In this document: in pieces, positions 44,080 through 53,316 of the stretch
Numbering within the stretch: the stretch's first letter is position 1
Layout of the letters: every line of letters begins with the position of its first letter
Assembly (NCBI GenBank): GCA_017744735.1
Contig: JAGIAR010000008.1
Location: forward strand, 62,001-126,000
Direction of reading: 5' to 3'
Length of the DNA stretch: 64,000 nucleotides
Source: Novosphingobium sp.
Lineage (GTDB): Bacteria > Pseudomonadota > Alphaproteobacteria > Sphingomonadales > Sphingomonadaceae
Translations under genes and position numbers: made by a program
Notes under the pieces: generated by a model
What the model was told of the DNA's origin: nothing
Seen by the model: the letters and a program-made list of their open reading frames with translations, nothing else
The model's database searches: none

Positions 44080-44643
44080 ATGCCGGTGACCACCCTCGAT
44101 CCGAACACCGCGCTGATCGTGATCGATCTGCAGAAGGGCATCGCGGGCATGGTGCCCGAGGCGACGCTGACGGAGTTGATCGCGCATAATCGCGCGCTGC
44201 TGCGGGCGTTTCGCGCACACGGCCTGCCGGTGGTGCTGGTCAATGTCGACGGTCTTGCGCCGGGGCGGACCGAAGGCCCGGCGCGGGCGCCGAGCTTCCC
44301 GCCCGAATTCGTCGAACTGCTCGAAGAGCTGGAACCGCAGCCCGATGACATTCGGGTGACCAAGCGCACCTGGGGCGCCTTCGCCAGCACCGATCTCGAC
44401 GCCCGGCTGACCGCACTCGGCGTGACCCAGGTGGTGGTGACCGGCGTATCGACCTCGCACGGCGTCGAATCGACCGCGCGGCAGGCCTATGAAGCCGGGT
44501 ACAACGTTACCGTCGCGATCGATGCGGTTGCCGACATGAGCGACGAGGCGCACCGCCACAGCATCGGCCATCTGTTCCCGCGGCTGGGCGAAACCGGCAC
44601 TACTCGGGAAATCGTCGACCTACTCGATGGGAGTCCTGCGTGA
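44080..44643 (+). CDS. isochorismatase-family protein without the catalytic cysteine
   Basis: 187-residue cysteine-hydrolase-fold protein. The triad Asp is at D16 (ALIVIDLQKG) and the Lys at K95 (VTKRTWGAF), but the nucleophile position in GVSTSHGVEST is glycine (about residue 128) instead of cysteine. Nicotinamidases and similar hydrolases need the cysteine; isochorismatase EntB-type members do without it, so the enzyme may act on an enol-ether such as isochorismate or may be a non-hydrolytic relative. It is encoded 25 bases after the MarR gene. The stop overlaps the ATG of the small membrane gene (TGATG). Confidence 0.85.
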   Translation: MPVTTLDPNTALIVIDLQKGIAGMVPEATLTELIAHNRALLRAFRAHGLPVVLVNVDGLAPGRTEGPARAPSFPPEFVELLEELEPQPDDIRVTKRTWGAFASTDLDARLTALGVTQVVVTGVSTSHGVESTARQAYEAGYNVTVAIDAVADMSDEAHRHSIGHLFPRLGETGTTREIVDLLDGSPA

Positions 44644-44972
44644 TGGGTGCGGGTCACTTGCTCGCCTGTTTCTTCGGCGGAGCCTTTCTCATCAATGCGC
44701 TGCCTCATCTGGTCGCGGGGACGATGGGCCGCGCATTCCAGAGCCCCTTCGCCAGCCCGCCGGGCAAGGGCCTGTCTTCGGCGACGGTCAACGTGGTGTG
44801 GGGCTGCGCCAATCTCGTGATGTTCTATTGGCTCACCTTCAAGGCGGCTGCGATCGACCCGGACCGCGTTGGCGATGTCGTCGTATTCGGGCTTGGCGTG
44901 CTGGTGCTGGGTGCGTTCCTCGCACGCTGCTTCGGTCCGCTGCATGGGGGCGACCTGCGCGAACGCCCGTGA
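44643..44972 (+). CDS. small membrane protein of unknown function
   Basis: 109 residues from ATG 44643, which overlaps the isochorismatase-like stop; a GTG three bases upstream is an alternative. Three hydrophobic stretches (HLLACFFGGAFLINALPHLV, ATVNVVWGCANLVMFYWLTF, VVVFGLGVLVLGAFLARCF). It has a conserved-looking A-L-P-H-L-V-A-G and a C-terminal G-G-D-L-R. No domain recognised. The stop overlaps the GTG of the MFS gene, so the MarR to MFS genes form one coupled set. Confidence 0.7.
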   Translation: MGAGHLLACFFGGAFLINALPHLVAGTMGRAFQSPFASPPGKGLSSATVNVVWGCANLVMFYWLTFKAAAIDPDRVGDVVVFGLGVLVLGAFLARCFGPLHGGDLRERP

Positions 44973-46207
44973 ACCTGCTGGTCGCCGACTATTTCCGTTC
45001 GCTGAAGAGCCGCAACTACCGCCTGTGGGCGGCCGGCGCGCTGGTGTCGAACATCGGCACCTGGATGCAGCGCGTGGCGCAGGACTGGCTGGTGCTGACC
45101 CAGCTGACCCAGCACAGCGCCTCCGCCGTCGGCATCGTGATGGCGCTGCAATTCGGCCCGCAACTACTGTTCCTGCCCTGGACCGGCTTTGCGGCCGATC
45201 ACTTCGATCAGCGCAAGCTGCTGATGGCGACCCAGGCCAGCATGGGCTTGCTCGCGCTCGCACTGGGCCTGCTGACCGTAACCGGCGCGGTGCAGCTGTG
45301 GCAGGTTTACCTCTTCGCCTTCCTCTCCGGCACTGCCGCGGCCTTCGACGCGCCGGTACGCCAGATCTTCGTCGCCGCGCTGGTCGGCGACCGCGACCTG
45401 CCCAACGCGGTCGCGATCAATTCCAGCTCGTTCAACGGCGCGCGGATGATCGGCCCCGCCGTCGCCGGCCTGTCGATCGCGGCGATCGGGACCGGCTGGG
45501 CCTTCATCGCCAACGGGCTGTCCTTCGCCGCAGTGCTGGGCTCGCTCTGGCTGTTGCGGGTGGACGAGCTCCATCCGGTTGCGCGCGCCGCGCGGCACAA
45601 GGGCAGTTTCCTGGAAGGCTTCCGCTACGTCTGGGGGCGGCCCGACCTGCGGACGATCCTGGTGATGCTGTTCCTGATCGGCACCTTCGGGCTCAATTTC
45701 CCGATCTTCATCTCCACCATGGCGGTAAAGGTGTTCCACAGCGATGCGCGCGGCTTCGGGCTGCTATCCTCGATGATGGCGGTGGGGACGCTCTCGGGCG
45801 CGCTGATCGCGGTGGGGCGCAAGCGGTTCGACTTTCGCCCGCTGGTGGCGGGCGCCGGCCTGTTCGGGATCGGCTGCGCGCTGGCCGCGATCGCCCCCGG
45901 CTACTGGTTTTTCGCCGCCGCGCTGGTGATCACCGGCAGCGCCGCGCTGACCTTCACCAATGCGACCAACACGGTGATGCAATTGTCGACCGAGCCGGCG
46001 ATGCGCGGGCGGGTGATGGCGATCCGGCTCGGCATCGCGCTCGGCTGCACTCCGCTCGGCTCGCCGATCGTGGGCTGGGTGGCGGATCACTATGGTCCGC
46101 GCTGGGCGCTGGGGATCGCCGCCGCCTCGGGCTTTGCCGCGGCCGGGGTCGCTATACTCTATCTGCTGCGGCGGCTGGAGCGGGTAGCGGGAATCGAACC
46201 CGCCTAG
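44969..46207 (+). CDS. MFS transporter (enterobactin-exporter-like subgroup)
   Basis: 412 residues from GTG 44969, overlapping the previous stop (GTGA). Twelve hydrophobic segments; the first is N-Y-R-L-W-A-A-G-A-L-V-S-N-I-G-T-W-M-Q, typical of the EntS-like MFS subgroup. The middle region DAPVRQIFVAALVGDRDLPNAVAINSSS is also characteristic. The last 10 codons (RVAGIEPA) are the antisense of the tRNA-Gly gene, so the ORF runs into it by 32 bases. Together with MarR and isochorismatase-like genes, export of a small aromatic or siderophore-like compound is a reasonable but unproven idea. Confidence 0.88.
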   Translation: MNLLVADYFRSLKSRNYRLWAAGALVSNIGTWMQRVAQDWLVLTQLTQHSASAVGIVMALQFGPQLLFLPWTGFAADHFDQRKLLMATQASMGLLALALGLLTVTGAVQLWQVYLFAFLSGTAAAFDAPVRQIFVAALVGDRDLPNAVAINSSSFNGARMIGPAVAGLSIAAIGTGWAFIANGLSFAAVLGSLWLLRVDELHPVARAARHKGSFLEGFRYVWGRPDLRTILVMLFLIGTFGLNFPIFISTMAVKVFHSDARGFGLLSSMMAVGTLSGALIAVGRKRFDFRPLVAGAGLFGIGCALAAIAPGYWFFAAALVITGSAALTFTNATNTVMQLSTEPAMRGRVMAIRLGIALGCTPLGSPIVGWVADHYGPRWALGIAAASGFAAAGVAILYLLRRLERVAGIEPA

Positions 46208-46249
46208 CTAGCTTGGAAGGCTAGTGCATTACCACTATGCTATACCCGC
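46176..46249 (-). tRNA. tRNA-Gly (UCC anticodon)
   Basis: Minus-strand cloverleaf of 74 bases with encoded CCA. Acceptor GCGGGTA/TACCCGC, D stem GCAT/ATGC, anticodon stem CTAGC/GCTAG with loop CTTCCAA (anticodon TCC), T stem GCGGG/CCCGC with TTCGATT. Its 3' half overlaps the end of the MFS ORF on the other strand. It lies 36 bases beyond the end of apt. Confidence 0.95.
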
Positions 46250-46285
46250 AGCGGCGGCCTCCCTGCCATCGCGGGGCGCCCCGCG

Positions 46286-46822
46286 TCAATCGCCTTCGAA
46301 CGCCATCAGGGACTCGACCGCGATCCCGTTCGCCTCGAGCAGCTTGGTACCGCCGAGATCGGGCAGGTCGATCACGAACAGCGCACGATCGACCACCGCG
46401 CCCGCCTGGCGCAGCAATTGCGCCGCCGCAAGCGCGGTGCCGCCGGTGGCGATCAGATCGTCGACGATGATCACCCGCTCGCCGGGGCGGATCAGGGTCG
46501 GGTCGATTTCGAGCCGGGCGTGGCCGTATTCGAGCGCATAATCGATCCCGATCGTCGCGACCGGAAGCTTGCCAGCCTTGCGCACCGGCACGAAGCCCAG
46601 CATCAGCAGCGAGGCGACCGCCGCGCCGAAGATGAAGCCGCGCGCCTCGAGCCCGGCGATCGCCCCGCAGCCGACCGCATTGGCCCGCCCCGCAATCAGT
46701 TCGACCGCTGCGGTGAGGCCCTTTCCGTCCGCCAGCAGGGTGGTGATGTCGCGGAACATGATCCCCTGCTTGGGGAAATCGGGCACCGTGCGGATCAGCG
46801 CCTTGAGATCGTCTGCAGTCAT
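46286..46822 (-). CDS. apt: adenine phosphoribosyltransferase
   Basis: 178-residue purine-salvage enzyme making AMP from adenine and PRPP. Start ATG 46820-46822 (MTADDLKALIRT) has a GGAGGG ribosome site; an in-frame Met six codons upstream would place it inside the terminator region. The PRPP motif VIIVDDLIATGGTA is intact, as is FIFGAAVAS. It follows the bc1 operon but a terminator lies between (46836-46872). The petABC-apt order is common in alphaproteobacteria. Confidence 0.95.
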   Translation of the reverse strand: MTADDLKALIRTVPDFPKQGIMFRDITTLLADGKGLTAAVELIAGRANAVGCGAIAGLEARGFIFGAAVASLLMLGFVPVRKAGKLPVATIGIDYALEYGHARLEIDPTLIRPGERVIIVDDLIATGGTALAAAQLLRQAGAVVDRALFVIDLPDLGGTKLLEANGIAVESLMAFEGD

Positions 46823-46835
46823 CGGAGTCCCTCCA

Positions 46836-46872
46836 AACAAAACGCCCCTCGCGTCGGATCGACGGAGGGGCG
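46836..46872 (-). terminator. terminator of the petABC operon
   Basis: On the minus strand CGCCCCTCCGTC and GACGCGAGGGGCG form a 12-bp stem with one bulge and a 5-base loop, followed by TTTTGTTT. It lies between petC and apt. Confidence 0.88.
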
Positions 46873-46894
46873 CCTTGAAACTATGCCGGAAGCC

Positions 46895-47752
46895 TCAGTG
46901 CTTCTTGTCGGCCCAGACGTTGCGATAGGCGCAGTAGCCGAGCCCAGTCGCGAAGAACAGGAACAGGATGAACCACCACCCGGTCTGGTGCCGCTTTTCG
47001 AGGTTCGGCTCGGCGGTCCAGACGAGGAACGCGGCAACGTCCTTCGCTTCGCTGTCGAGATCGTTCGGCGAACCGTCGGCGAAGGTCACCGTGCCGTTGG
47101 CGAGCGGCGGCGGCATCGCGAGGTTGAGGTTCGCGAAGTAGGGATTGAAGTGCAGGCCCTGCGGGGTCTTGGCATCCGGGAACAGCTTGAGCAGCTCCTG
47201 GCCCTTGTCGTTCTTGTAGCCGTCCTGGCTCGCGAACCCGGTCATCAGCGAATAGATATAGGCCGGGCCTTCGTGGCGGGCCTTGGCCATCAGCGAGAGA
47301 TCCGGCGGAACCGCATTGTTGTTCGCCGCGCGCGCCGCCGTGTCGTTGGCGAAGGGCGAGGGGAAATAGTCGGTCGGCAGGCCGGGGCGCATGTTCGCCT
47401 CGCCGGTGTTCGGGTCGATCCCCGGAACCTGCCAGCTGGCGGCTTCCGCCTTCACCTGGTCGGGCGTGTAGCCGAGCTCCTCGAGATCGCGGAAAGCGAC
47501 ATATTTGAGCGAGTGGCAGGCTTTGCAGACTTCCTTGTAGATCTGGTAGCCGCGCTGGACCTGCGGACGGTCGAAGGTCCCGGCCCAGCCGTCGCTCTGC
47601 AGCTTCAGCTCCTTGGGCGCGCGGTGGAACAGCTTCTCGGCGGTCGGCTGCGCGGGCTCGGTGATCGCGTTGTAGGCGCCGCTCACGAAGGCGGCGAGCA
47701 CCGACAGCGCGAAGAACAGGCCGATGACGGGGGCGATGAGGCGGTACATCAT
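46895..47752 (-). CDS. petC: cytochrome c1 of the bc1 complex
   Basis: 285-residue heme-c subunit of ubiquinol-cytochrome c reductase. The heme site is C-K-A-C-H at about residues 74-79. It has an N-terminal membrane helix or signal anchor (APVIGLFFALSVLAAFVSGA) and a C-terminal anchor helix (WWFILFLFFATGLGYCAYR). The methionine ligand lies in the M-P-P-P-L-A-N-G segment. ATG-ATG start at 47752 with GAGAGGG upstream. Last gene of petA-petB-petC. A terminator follows. Confidence 0.95.
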   Translation of the reverse strand: MMYRLIAPVIGLFFALSVLAAFVSGAYNAITEPAQPTAEKLFHRAPKELKLQSDGWAGTFDRPQVQRGYQIYKEVCKACHSLKYVAFRDLEELGYTPDQVKAEAASWQVPGIDPNTGEANMRPGLPTDYFPSPFANDTAARAANNNAVPPDLSLMAKARHEGPAYIYSLMTGFASQDGYKNDKGQELLKLFPDAKTPQGLHFNPYFANLNLAMPPPLANGTVTFADGSPNDLDSEAKDVAAFLVWTAEPNLEKRHQTGWWFILFLFFATGLGYCAYRNVWADKKH

Positions 47753-47776
47753 GTTCGTTTCCCTCTCTTCGCTCTA

Positions 47777-49057
47777 TCAGCTCTTCGCCGCCAGCTTGGC
47801 CGCGTCATCCGCACCGAGCACCGCTTCGGTGATCGAGAAGGGCAGCGGCTTCGGCCGTTCCATCGCCGCGATCAGCGGCAGGAGGACGAGGAAGTGGAGG
47901 AAGTAATAGGCGGTCGCGATCTGGCTGATCATCACATAGGGCTCTTCGGCCGGCGCGCCGCCGCAGTAGAACAGCACCGCCATGTCGACGATCAGGGCCC
48001 CGAAGAACCATTTGAACATCGGGCGGTACTTGCCCGAGCGGACCGGCGAATTGTCGAGCCACGGCAGGAAGAACCACACCAGGATCGCGCCGAACATCGC
48101 CATCACGCCCATCAGCTTGGCAGGGATGAAGAAGATGTCGAAGGTGAAGGCGCGCAGGATCGCGTAGAACGGCCAGAAGTACCATTCGGGCACGATGTGC
48201 GCCGGGGTCGAGAGCGGGTTCGCCGGAATGTAGTTGTCCGGGTGGCCGAACTGGTTCGGCATGAAGAACACCACGGTGCAGTAGATGATCAGGAACACCC
48301 CGAGGCCCCAGCCGTCCTTGGCCGTGTAATAGGGGTGGAACGGCACGGTGTCGCTTTCGCTCTTCACTTCCACGCCGGTCGGGTTCGACGAGCCCGGAAT
48401 GTGCAGCGCCCAGATGTGCAGGATCACCACGCCGGCAATCACGAAGGGCAGCAGGAAGTGCAGCGAGAAGAAGCGGTTGAGCGCGGCATCGTCCGGCGCG
48501 AAACCGCCGAGCAGCCAGTGTTGCAGGCCTTCGCCGACCACCGGGATCGCACCGAACAGGCCGGTGATGACCTTGGCGCCCCAGAAGCTCATCTGGCCCC
48601 AGGGAAGCACGTAGCCCATGAAGCCGGTTGCCATCATCAGCAGGAAGATCACCACGCCGAGCAGCCACACCATCTCGCGCGGGGCCTTGTACGAACCGTA
48701 GAAGAAGCCGCGGAAGATATGGACATAGATCACCGCGAAGAACGCGCTGGCGCCGTTGGCATGCGCATAGCGCAGCATCCAGCCCCAGTTGACGTCGCGC
48801 ATGATGTGCTCGGTCGAGGCGAAGGCGACGGTGGAATTGGGCGCGTAATGCATCGCCAGCACCACGCCGGTGACGATCTGCAGCACGAGGCAGAAGCCCG
48901 CGAGCACGCCGAAGTTCCAGAAATAGTTGAGGTTGCGCGGGACCGGGTAGCCGGCGCCGATCGCATTGTAGACGAGGCGCGGGAGCGGCAGCTTCTCGTC
49001 CATCCACTTCATCAGCGGATTGGTGGGATTGTAGTGGTTCGCCCAGGGAAAGCTCAT
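47777..49057 (-). CDS. petB: cytochrome b of the bc1 complex
   Basis: 426-residue membrane subunit with the two b-hemes and the quinone sites. Eight helices and the histidine pairs (e.g. [32 protein letters not shown]) are visible, as is the PEWYF-type Qo motif [16 protein letters not shown] 49057 follows petA after 17 bases. 24 bases separate it from petC. Confidence 0.96.
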   Translation of the reverse strand: MSFPWANHYNPTNPLMKWMDEKLPLPRLVYNAIGAGYPVPRNLNYFWNFGVLAGFCLVLQIVTGVVLAMHYAPNSTVAFASTEHIMRDVNWGWMLRYAHANGASAFFAVIYVHIFRGFFYGSYKAPREMVWLLGVVIFLLMMATGFMGYVLPWGQMSFWGAKVITGLFGAIPVVGEGLQHWLLGGFAPDDAALNRFFSLHFLLPFVIAGVVILHIWALHIPGSSNPTGVEVKSESDTVPFHPYYTAKDGWGLGVFLIIYCTVVFFMPNQFGHPDNYIPANPLSTPAHIVPEWYFWPFYAILRAFTFDIFFIPAKLMGVMAMFGAILVWFFLPWLDNSPVRSGKYRPMFKWFFGALIVDMAVLFYCGGAPAEEPYVMISQIATAYYFLHFLVLLPLIAAMERPKPLPFSITEAVLGADDAAKLAAKS

Positions 49058-49074
49058 GGTTTCTCTCTTTCGCC

Positions 49075-49668
49075 TCAGCCGACCTTCACGACGGTGTCGG
49101 AGGTGAATTCATATACGGGCACTTCGAGGTTCTTCGGTGCCGGGCCTTTGCGGATGCGCGCCGCGGTGTCGTAGGTCGAACCGTGGCAGGGGCAGAAATA
49201 GCCGCCGAACTCGCCCTTGATCTCACCCTCGCCGGCGCCCAGCGGCACGCAGCCGAGATGGGTGCACACGCCCATGGTGATGAGCCAGTTTTCCTTGCCC
49301 TTCTTGTTCTTCTCGGCCTCGACCGTCCGCTCGTCGAGCGTCTGCGGATCGCGCAGCGTCGAGATGTCGACCGCATTGGCCTCGGCGATCTCGACCTGGG
49401 TCAGGTTGCGCACGAACAGCGGCTGCTTGCGGAAGATCGCCTTGATCGCCTGGCCCGGCTCGATCTTGCTGATGTCGATTTCGGTCGAGCTTTCGGCGAG
49501 CACGTCCTTCGACGGCGCCATCTGGCTGATCAGCGGATAGAGCAGGGTGATCCCGCCCACGCCGGCGGCGCTGACGGCCGCGATATTGATGAAGTCCCGG
49601 CGCCGGACGCCTTCACCTTCCGAACCGGCGATATGGGCCGGATCTGCGGTGCCAGTCGTATCTGCCAT
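49075..49668 (-). CDS. petA: Rieske iron-sulfur subunit of the bc1 complex
   Basis: 197-residue [2Fe-2S] subunit. Cluster motifs CTHLGC (about residue 134) and CPCHGS (about residue 158) are complete. The N-terminus carries a twin-arginine signal ([20 protein letters not shown]) and then the hinge. Start at ATG 49666-49668 with AAGGCAGAG before it; an in-frame extension to 49836 has no similarity. First gene of petABC, with a 206-base region upstream facing pgeF. Confidence 0.95.
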   Translation of the reverse strand: MADTTGTADPAHIAGSEGEGVRRRDFINIAAVSAAGVGGITLLYPLISQMAPSKDVLAESSTEIDISKIEPGQAIKAIFRKQPLFVRNLTQVEIAEANAVDISTLRDPQTLDERTVEAEKNKKGKENWLITMGVCTHLGCVPLGAGEGEIKGEFGGYFCPCHGSTYDTAARIRKGPAPKNLEVPVYEFTSDTVVKVG

Positions 49669-49875
49669 CAACTCTGCCTTGACTGTGGGCGACCGGATGG
49701 CCGGCCCAGGAAAACCAACGATAGTCGCGCGTCCAGGAACCCCCGTCGCAAGGCCCGCACGCAGGTCTTGCGCCTGCTGCCGATACCCGACTTGGCCGGG
49801 CTGATAGACGAGAGGCAAGCCTATGCCAACAGGCATTTTGGGGGATTTTCAGGCGCTTTTGCGAGCGATTCGCAG

Positions 49876-50643
49876 CTAGCCCGGATGCGCCAGTCCGATG
49901 AGCGAGAACTGGCGCCCGTAATTCGGTTCGCCCAAGTGGGTCGCGCGGCGGAAAGAGTAGAATCGGGCCTGGTCGGCATAGGTGTCGAGCGAGAGCCCGG
50001 CGACCGCCCCGACCCCGGCCCGTTCGAGCCGCGCGGCGACATAGGCTTCGAGATCGAACTGGAAATGGCCGGGCCGGCCGGGCGCGAAGAAGCGCTCGTC
50101 CGCCGGGTCGAACTGCGCGCGGAAATCCTCGCCGACCTCGTAGCTGGCCTGGGCGATCGCCGGGCCGATCGCGGCGACCACGCGCTCGCGGCGGGCGCCG
50201 AGCGCCTCCATCGCGGCCAGCGTCGCCTCGCCCACGCCGCCATGCGCTCCGCGCCAACCGGCATGGGCCGCACCGATCACGCCGGCGGCATGGTCGGCGA
50301 ACAGGATCGGCGCGCAATCGGCGGTAACGATCCCGATCACGGTTCCCGACCGGGCCGTCACCAGCGCATCGGCGGTCGGGCGATGCGAATCGTCCCACGG
50401 CTCGTCCACCGTCGCGCAGATTGCCGAGTGGATTTGGTGGACCGCGACCAGCGGCGCGCCCGGCAGCACCGCCGCGCCCGCCCGCCGGCGGTTCTCGGCG
50501 ACGGCGGCGGGATCGTCGCCCGCGCCGAAGCCGACGTTGAGCCCGGCGACCAGCCCGGTCGAGACCCCGCCGCGCCGGCCGAGGAAGCCGTGCGGGATCG
50601 CCCCGAGTGCCGGGGACCGGATGACTTCGACCGGTTCAGCCAA
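49876..50643 (-). CDS. pgeF: peptidoglycan-editing / purine-nucleoside phosphorylase-like laccase-domain protein
   Basis: 255-residue protein of the YfiH/LACC1 family with metal-binding TADCAPILFAD and the HAGWRGAHGGV motif. It has been described as purine nucleoside phosphorylase/adenosine deaminase-like and as a peptidoglycan amidase-like editor in Escherichia coli. Start ATG 50643 overlaps the pepN stop by 8 bases, so the two genes are coupled. Its 3' side ends in a 206-base gap before petA where I see no gene. Confidence 0.88.
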   Translation of the reverse strand: MAEPVEVIRSPALGAIPHGFLGRRGGVSTGLVAGLNVGFGAGDDPAAVAENRRRAGAAVLPGAPLVAVHQIHSAICATVDEPWDDSHRPTADALVTARSGTVIGIVTADCAPILFADHAAGVIGAAHAGWRGAHGGVGEATLAAMEALGARRERVVAAIGPAIAQASYEVGEDFRAQFDPADERFFAPGRPGHFQFDLEAYVAARLERAGVGAVAGLSLDTYADQARFYSFRRATHLGEPNYGRQFSLIGLAHPG

Positions 50644-53266
50644 GGCTCTTGGTCACTTGCTCGAACGTGTCGGCCGAGAGTTTCGGCGTGGCCGCGATCC
50701 GCTCGAGCTCGCCGCGCATCAGCGCCGCGCGGCCCGGCTCGATCCGTCGCCAGCGCCCGAGCTGCGGCACGAACCGCGCCGCGGTCTGCGCATTGATCGG
50801 ATCGAGCGCGAGGATCAGATCTGCGATCATCCGGTAGCCCCCGCCGTCCGCTGCGTGGAACGCATGCGGATTGGCCGCGAAACCCATGTAGAGCGCGCGG
50901 ACCCGGTTGGGGTTGCGGATCGTGAAATCCGGATGCCGCGCCAGTTCCTGCACCTGCCGCAGCGCATCGGGGTGCAGCGACTGCGCCTGGAGCGAGAACC
51001 ACTTGTCGATCACCAGCGCGTTGCCGGCGTAGCGATCGTGGAAATCGGCGAGCAGTTCCTGCCGCAGCGGCGTTTCCAGCCCGGCCAGCACCATCAGCGC
51101 ACCCTGCCGGTCGGTCATGTTGTCGGCCTTGCGGTATTGCGCGGCGGCAAGCGGCGCCGCGGTGGCGGGATCGGCGGCGGCGAGATAGACCAGTGCCTGA
51201 GTCTTCGCCTTGCGCGCCCCGCGCGCCTCGGCCGAGAGCGAATAGGGCACGGCGGAGGTGCGCTCGTGCAGCTCCAGCATCTGTTCGCGCAGCACCTTGC
51301 CGAGCCAGCTCTTGAGCCCTTCGCGCTCGGCATGGATCGCGGCCGGATCGCCGACCAGCAGCTGCTCCGAAAGATAGGTCTGGCTCGGCAGCAGCATCAG
51401 CTCGCCGCGCATCAGGTCGTCGAGCTTGGCATCGTCGATCACCGCACCGAGCGCCCACTCGATCGCGCCGCGCCCGGCCGCACGATCGGAGTCCGACAGG
51501 CCGCCGCTCACCGCCGCGACGAGATGACCGACGATGAGTTCCTGCATCGCCTCGTAGCGCGCGAAGGGATCGTCGTCCTTCGCGGCAAGGAACACGAGGT
51601 CGTCGTTGCTCATCGTGCGCTCGATCGAGACCGGAGCGGAGAAGCCACGGTTGATCGACAGGACCGGAGGCTCGGCGAAACCGGCAAAGCTGACGCTCGC
51701 TTCAGGCTCGGTCAGGACCACCAGCTCCTCGCCGCGATGCGCCCCGCTCGCGCGGTCGAACAGCGCCAGACGCAGCGGAATCACCATCGGCTGCTTGTCG
51801 GGCTGGCCCGGCGTGGGCGGAACGTCCTGCTTCAGCTGCAGGGTCGCCGTGTCCCCGGAATGCTCCATCCGCACCGAGACCTTCGGTGTGCCGGCCTGCG
51901 AATACCAGCGGCGGAACTGGGCGAGGTCGAGCCCGGCTCCGTCCTCCATCGCCTTGACGAAGTCCTCACAGGTCGCCGCCTCGCCGTCGTGGCGGCCGAA
52001 ATAGAGGTCGCTGCCCGCGCGGAAACGTTCGGGCCCTGCCATGGTCCGCATCATGCGGATCACCTCGGCGCCCTTGTTGTAGACCGTCGCGGTGTAGAAG
52101 TTCGAGATCTCCTGGTAGGAATCGGGCCGGATCGGGTGCGCGAGCGGCCCCGAATCCTCGGGGAATTGTGCCGCGCGCAGGATCCGCACATCCTCGATCC
52201 GCTTGACGCTTTCCGAGCCCATATCCTGGCTGAACAGCTGGTCGCGCAGAACGGTGAAGCCTTCCTTCAAGGAAAGCTGGAACCAGTCGCGGCAGGTCAC
52301 GCGGTTGCCCGACCAGTTGTGGAAATATTCATGGCCGATCACGCCTTCGATGCCGTCGTAATCGGCATCGGTCGCGGTCTCCGGATCGGCGAGGACGTAG
52401 CGCGTGTTGAACACGTTGAGCCCCTTGTTCTCCATCGCGCCCATGTTGAAGTCCGACACGGCGACGATGTTGAACACATCGAGGTCGTATTCGCGGCCGA
52501 ACACCTCCTCGTCCCATTTCATGCTGTGCTTGAGCGACTGCATCGCGTGATCGGTGCGTTCGAGATCGCCCTCACGCACGAAGATGCCCAGCTCGACCTC
52601 GCGGCCCGACATGGTGGTAAAGCGGTCGCGATTGACCACCAGGTCGCCGGCGACCAGCGCGAACAGGTAGCAGGGCTTGGGCCAGGGATCGTGCCATTCG
52701 GCCCAGTGGGTGCCGTTTGCGCCCTCGCCCGAATTCTCCAGATTGCCGTTCGACAGCAGCACCGGGAACGCCGCCTTGTCCCCGGTCATCCGCACGCGAT
52801 AGGTCGACAGCACATCGGGCCGGTCGGGGAAGAAGGTGATCCGGCGGAAGCCCTCGGCCTCGCACTGGGTGCAGAGCATGCCGTTCGAGGCGTAGAGGCC
52901 CATCAGCTGGGTGTTCGCCGCGGGCGCGACCTCGGTCACAAGCTCGATCCGGTGCTTCTCGCCCGGCAGCGCGATCAGCAGATCCGGCCCGTCCATCCGC
53001 CACGAATTGACGGCCTCGCCATCCACGAGAACTTCGAGCGCGGTGAGCCCGTCGCCCTTCAGCCGGATCGTCGGATCGGGGTTCGCCGGGTTGGCGGCCA
53101 CATCGAGGATCGCATGCACCCGCGTGCGTTCCAGCCCGAGCTCGAAATTCAGCGTGGCTTCGGGCACCAGCCATTCGGGCGGGCGGTAGTCTGCACGGTT
53201 GATCGTAACCGGGGCGTGCGGGGTTTCGGCGGCGTCGGCCATTTCGGGATTGGTGACAATATCCAT
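50636..53266 (-). CDS. pepN: aminopeptidase N (M1 family)
   Basis: 876-residue zinc metallopeptidase removing N-terminal residues from peptides in the cytosol. Exopeptidase motif GAMENKGLN and zinc site HEYFHNWSGNRVT, with the distal glutamate in the LKEGF segment, are intact. The N-terminal beta domain and a long alpha-helical C-terminal domain are both seen. ATG 53266 (MDIVTNPEMADA). Its stop overlaps the pgeF start. Divergent from the epimerase-like gene across 50 bases. Confidence 0.95.
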   Translation of the reverse strand: MDIVTNPEMADAAETPHAPVTINRADYRPPEWLVPEATLNFELGLERTRVHAILDVAANPANPDPTIRLKGDGLTALEVLVDGEAVNSWRMDGPDLLIALPGEKHRIELVTEVAPAANTQLMGLYASNGMLCTQCEAEGFRRITFFPDRPDVLSTYRVRMTGDKAAFPVLLSNGNLENSGEGANGTHWAEWHDPWPKPCYLFALVAGDLVVNRDRFTTMSGREVELGIFVREGDLERTDHAMQSLKHSMKWDEEVFGREYDLDVFNIVAVSDFNMGAMENKGLNVFNTRYVLADPETATDADYDGIEGVIGHEYFHNWSGNRVTCRDWFQLSLKEGFTVLRDQLFSQDMGSESVKRIEDVRILRAAQFPEDSGPLAHPIRPDSYQEISNFYTATVYNKGAEVIRMMRTMAGPERFRAGSDLYFGRHDGEAATCEDFVKAMEDGAGLDLAQFRRWYSQAGTPKVSVRMEHSGDTATLQLKQDVPPTPGQPDKQPMVIPLRLALFDRASGAHRGEELVVLTEPEASVSFAGFAEPPVLSINRGFSAPVSIERTMSNDDLVFLAAKDDDPFARYEAMQELIVGHLVAAVSGGLSDSDRAAGRGAIEWALGAVIDDAKLDDLMRGELMLLPSQTYLSEQLLVGDPAAIHAEREGLKSWLGKVLREQMLELHERTSAVPYSLSAEARGARKAKTQALVYLAAADPATAAPLAAAQYRKADNMTDRQGALMVLAGLETPLRQELLADFHDRYAGNALVIDKWFSLQAQSLHPDALRQVQELARHPDFTIRNPNRVRALYMGFAANPHAFHAADGGGYRMIADLILALDPINAQTAARFVPQLGRWRRIEPGRAALMRGELERIAATPKLSADTFEQVTKSLG

Positions 53267-53316
53267 GTCTGTCGCTTTAGGTCCTTTGCGGGGCGAATCC
53301 AGAGGATAGAACGCGG

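Noticed and set aside
46418-49174. Long open frame (over 900 codons) on the plus strand opposite apt and petABC
   Set aside because: High GC leaves antisense frames open. The minus-strand genes carry clear catalytic motifs and ribosome sites, while this frame has no motif and His/Arg/Asp-rich composition typical of reversed coding.
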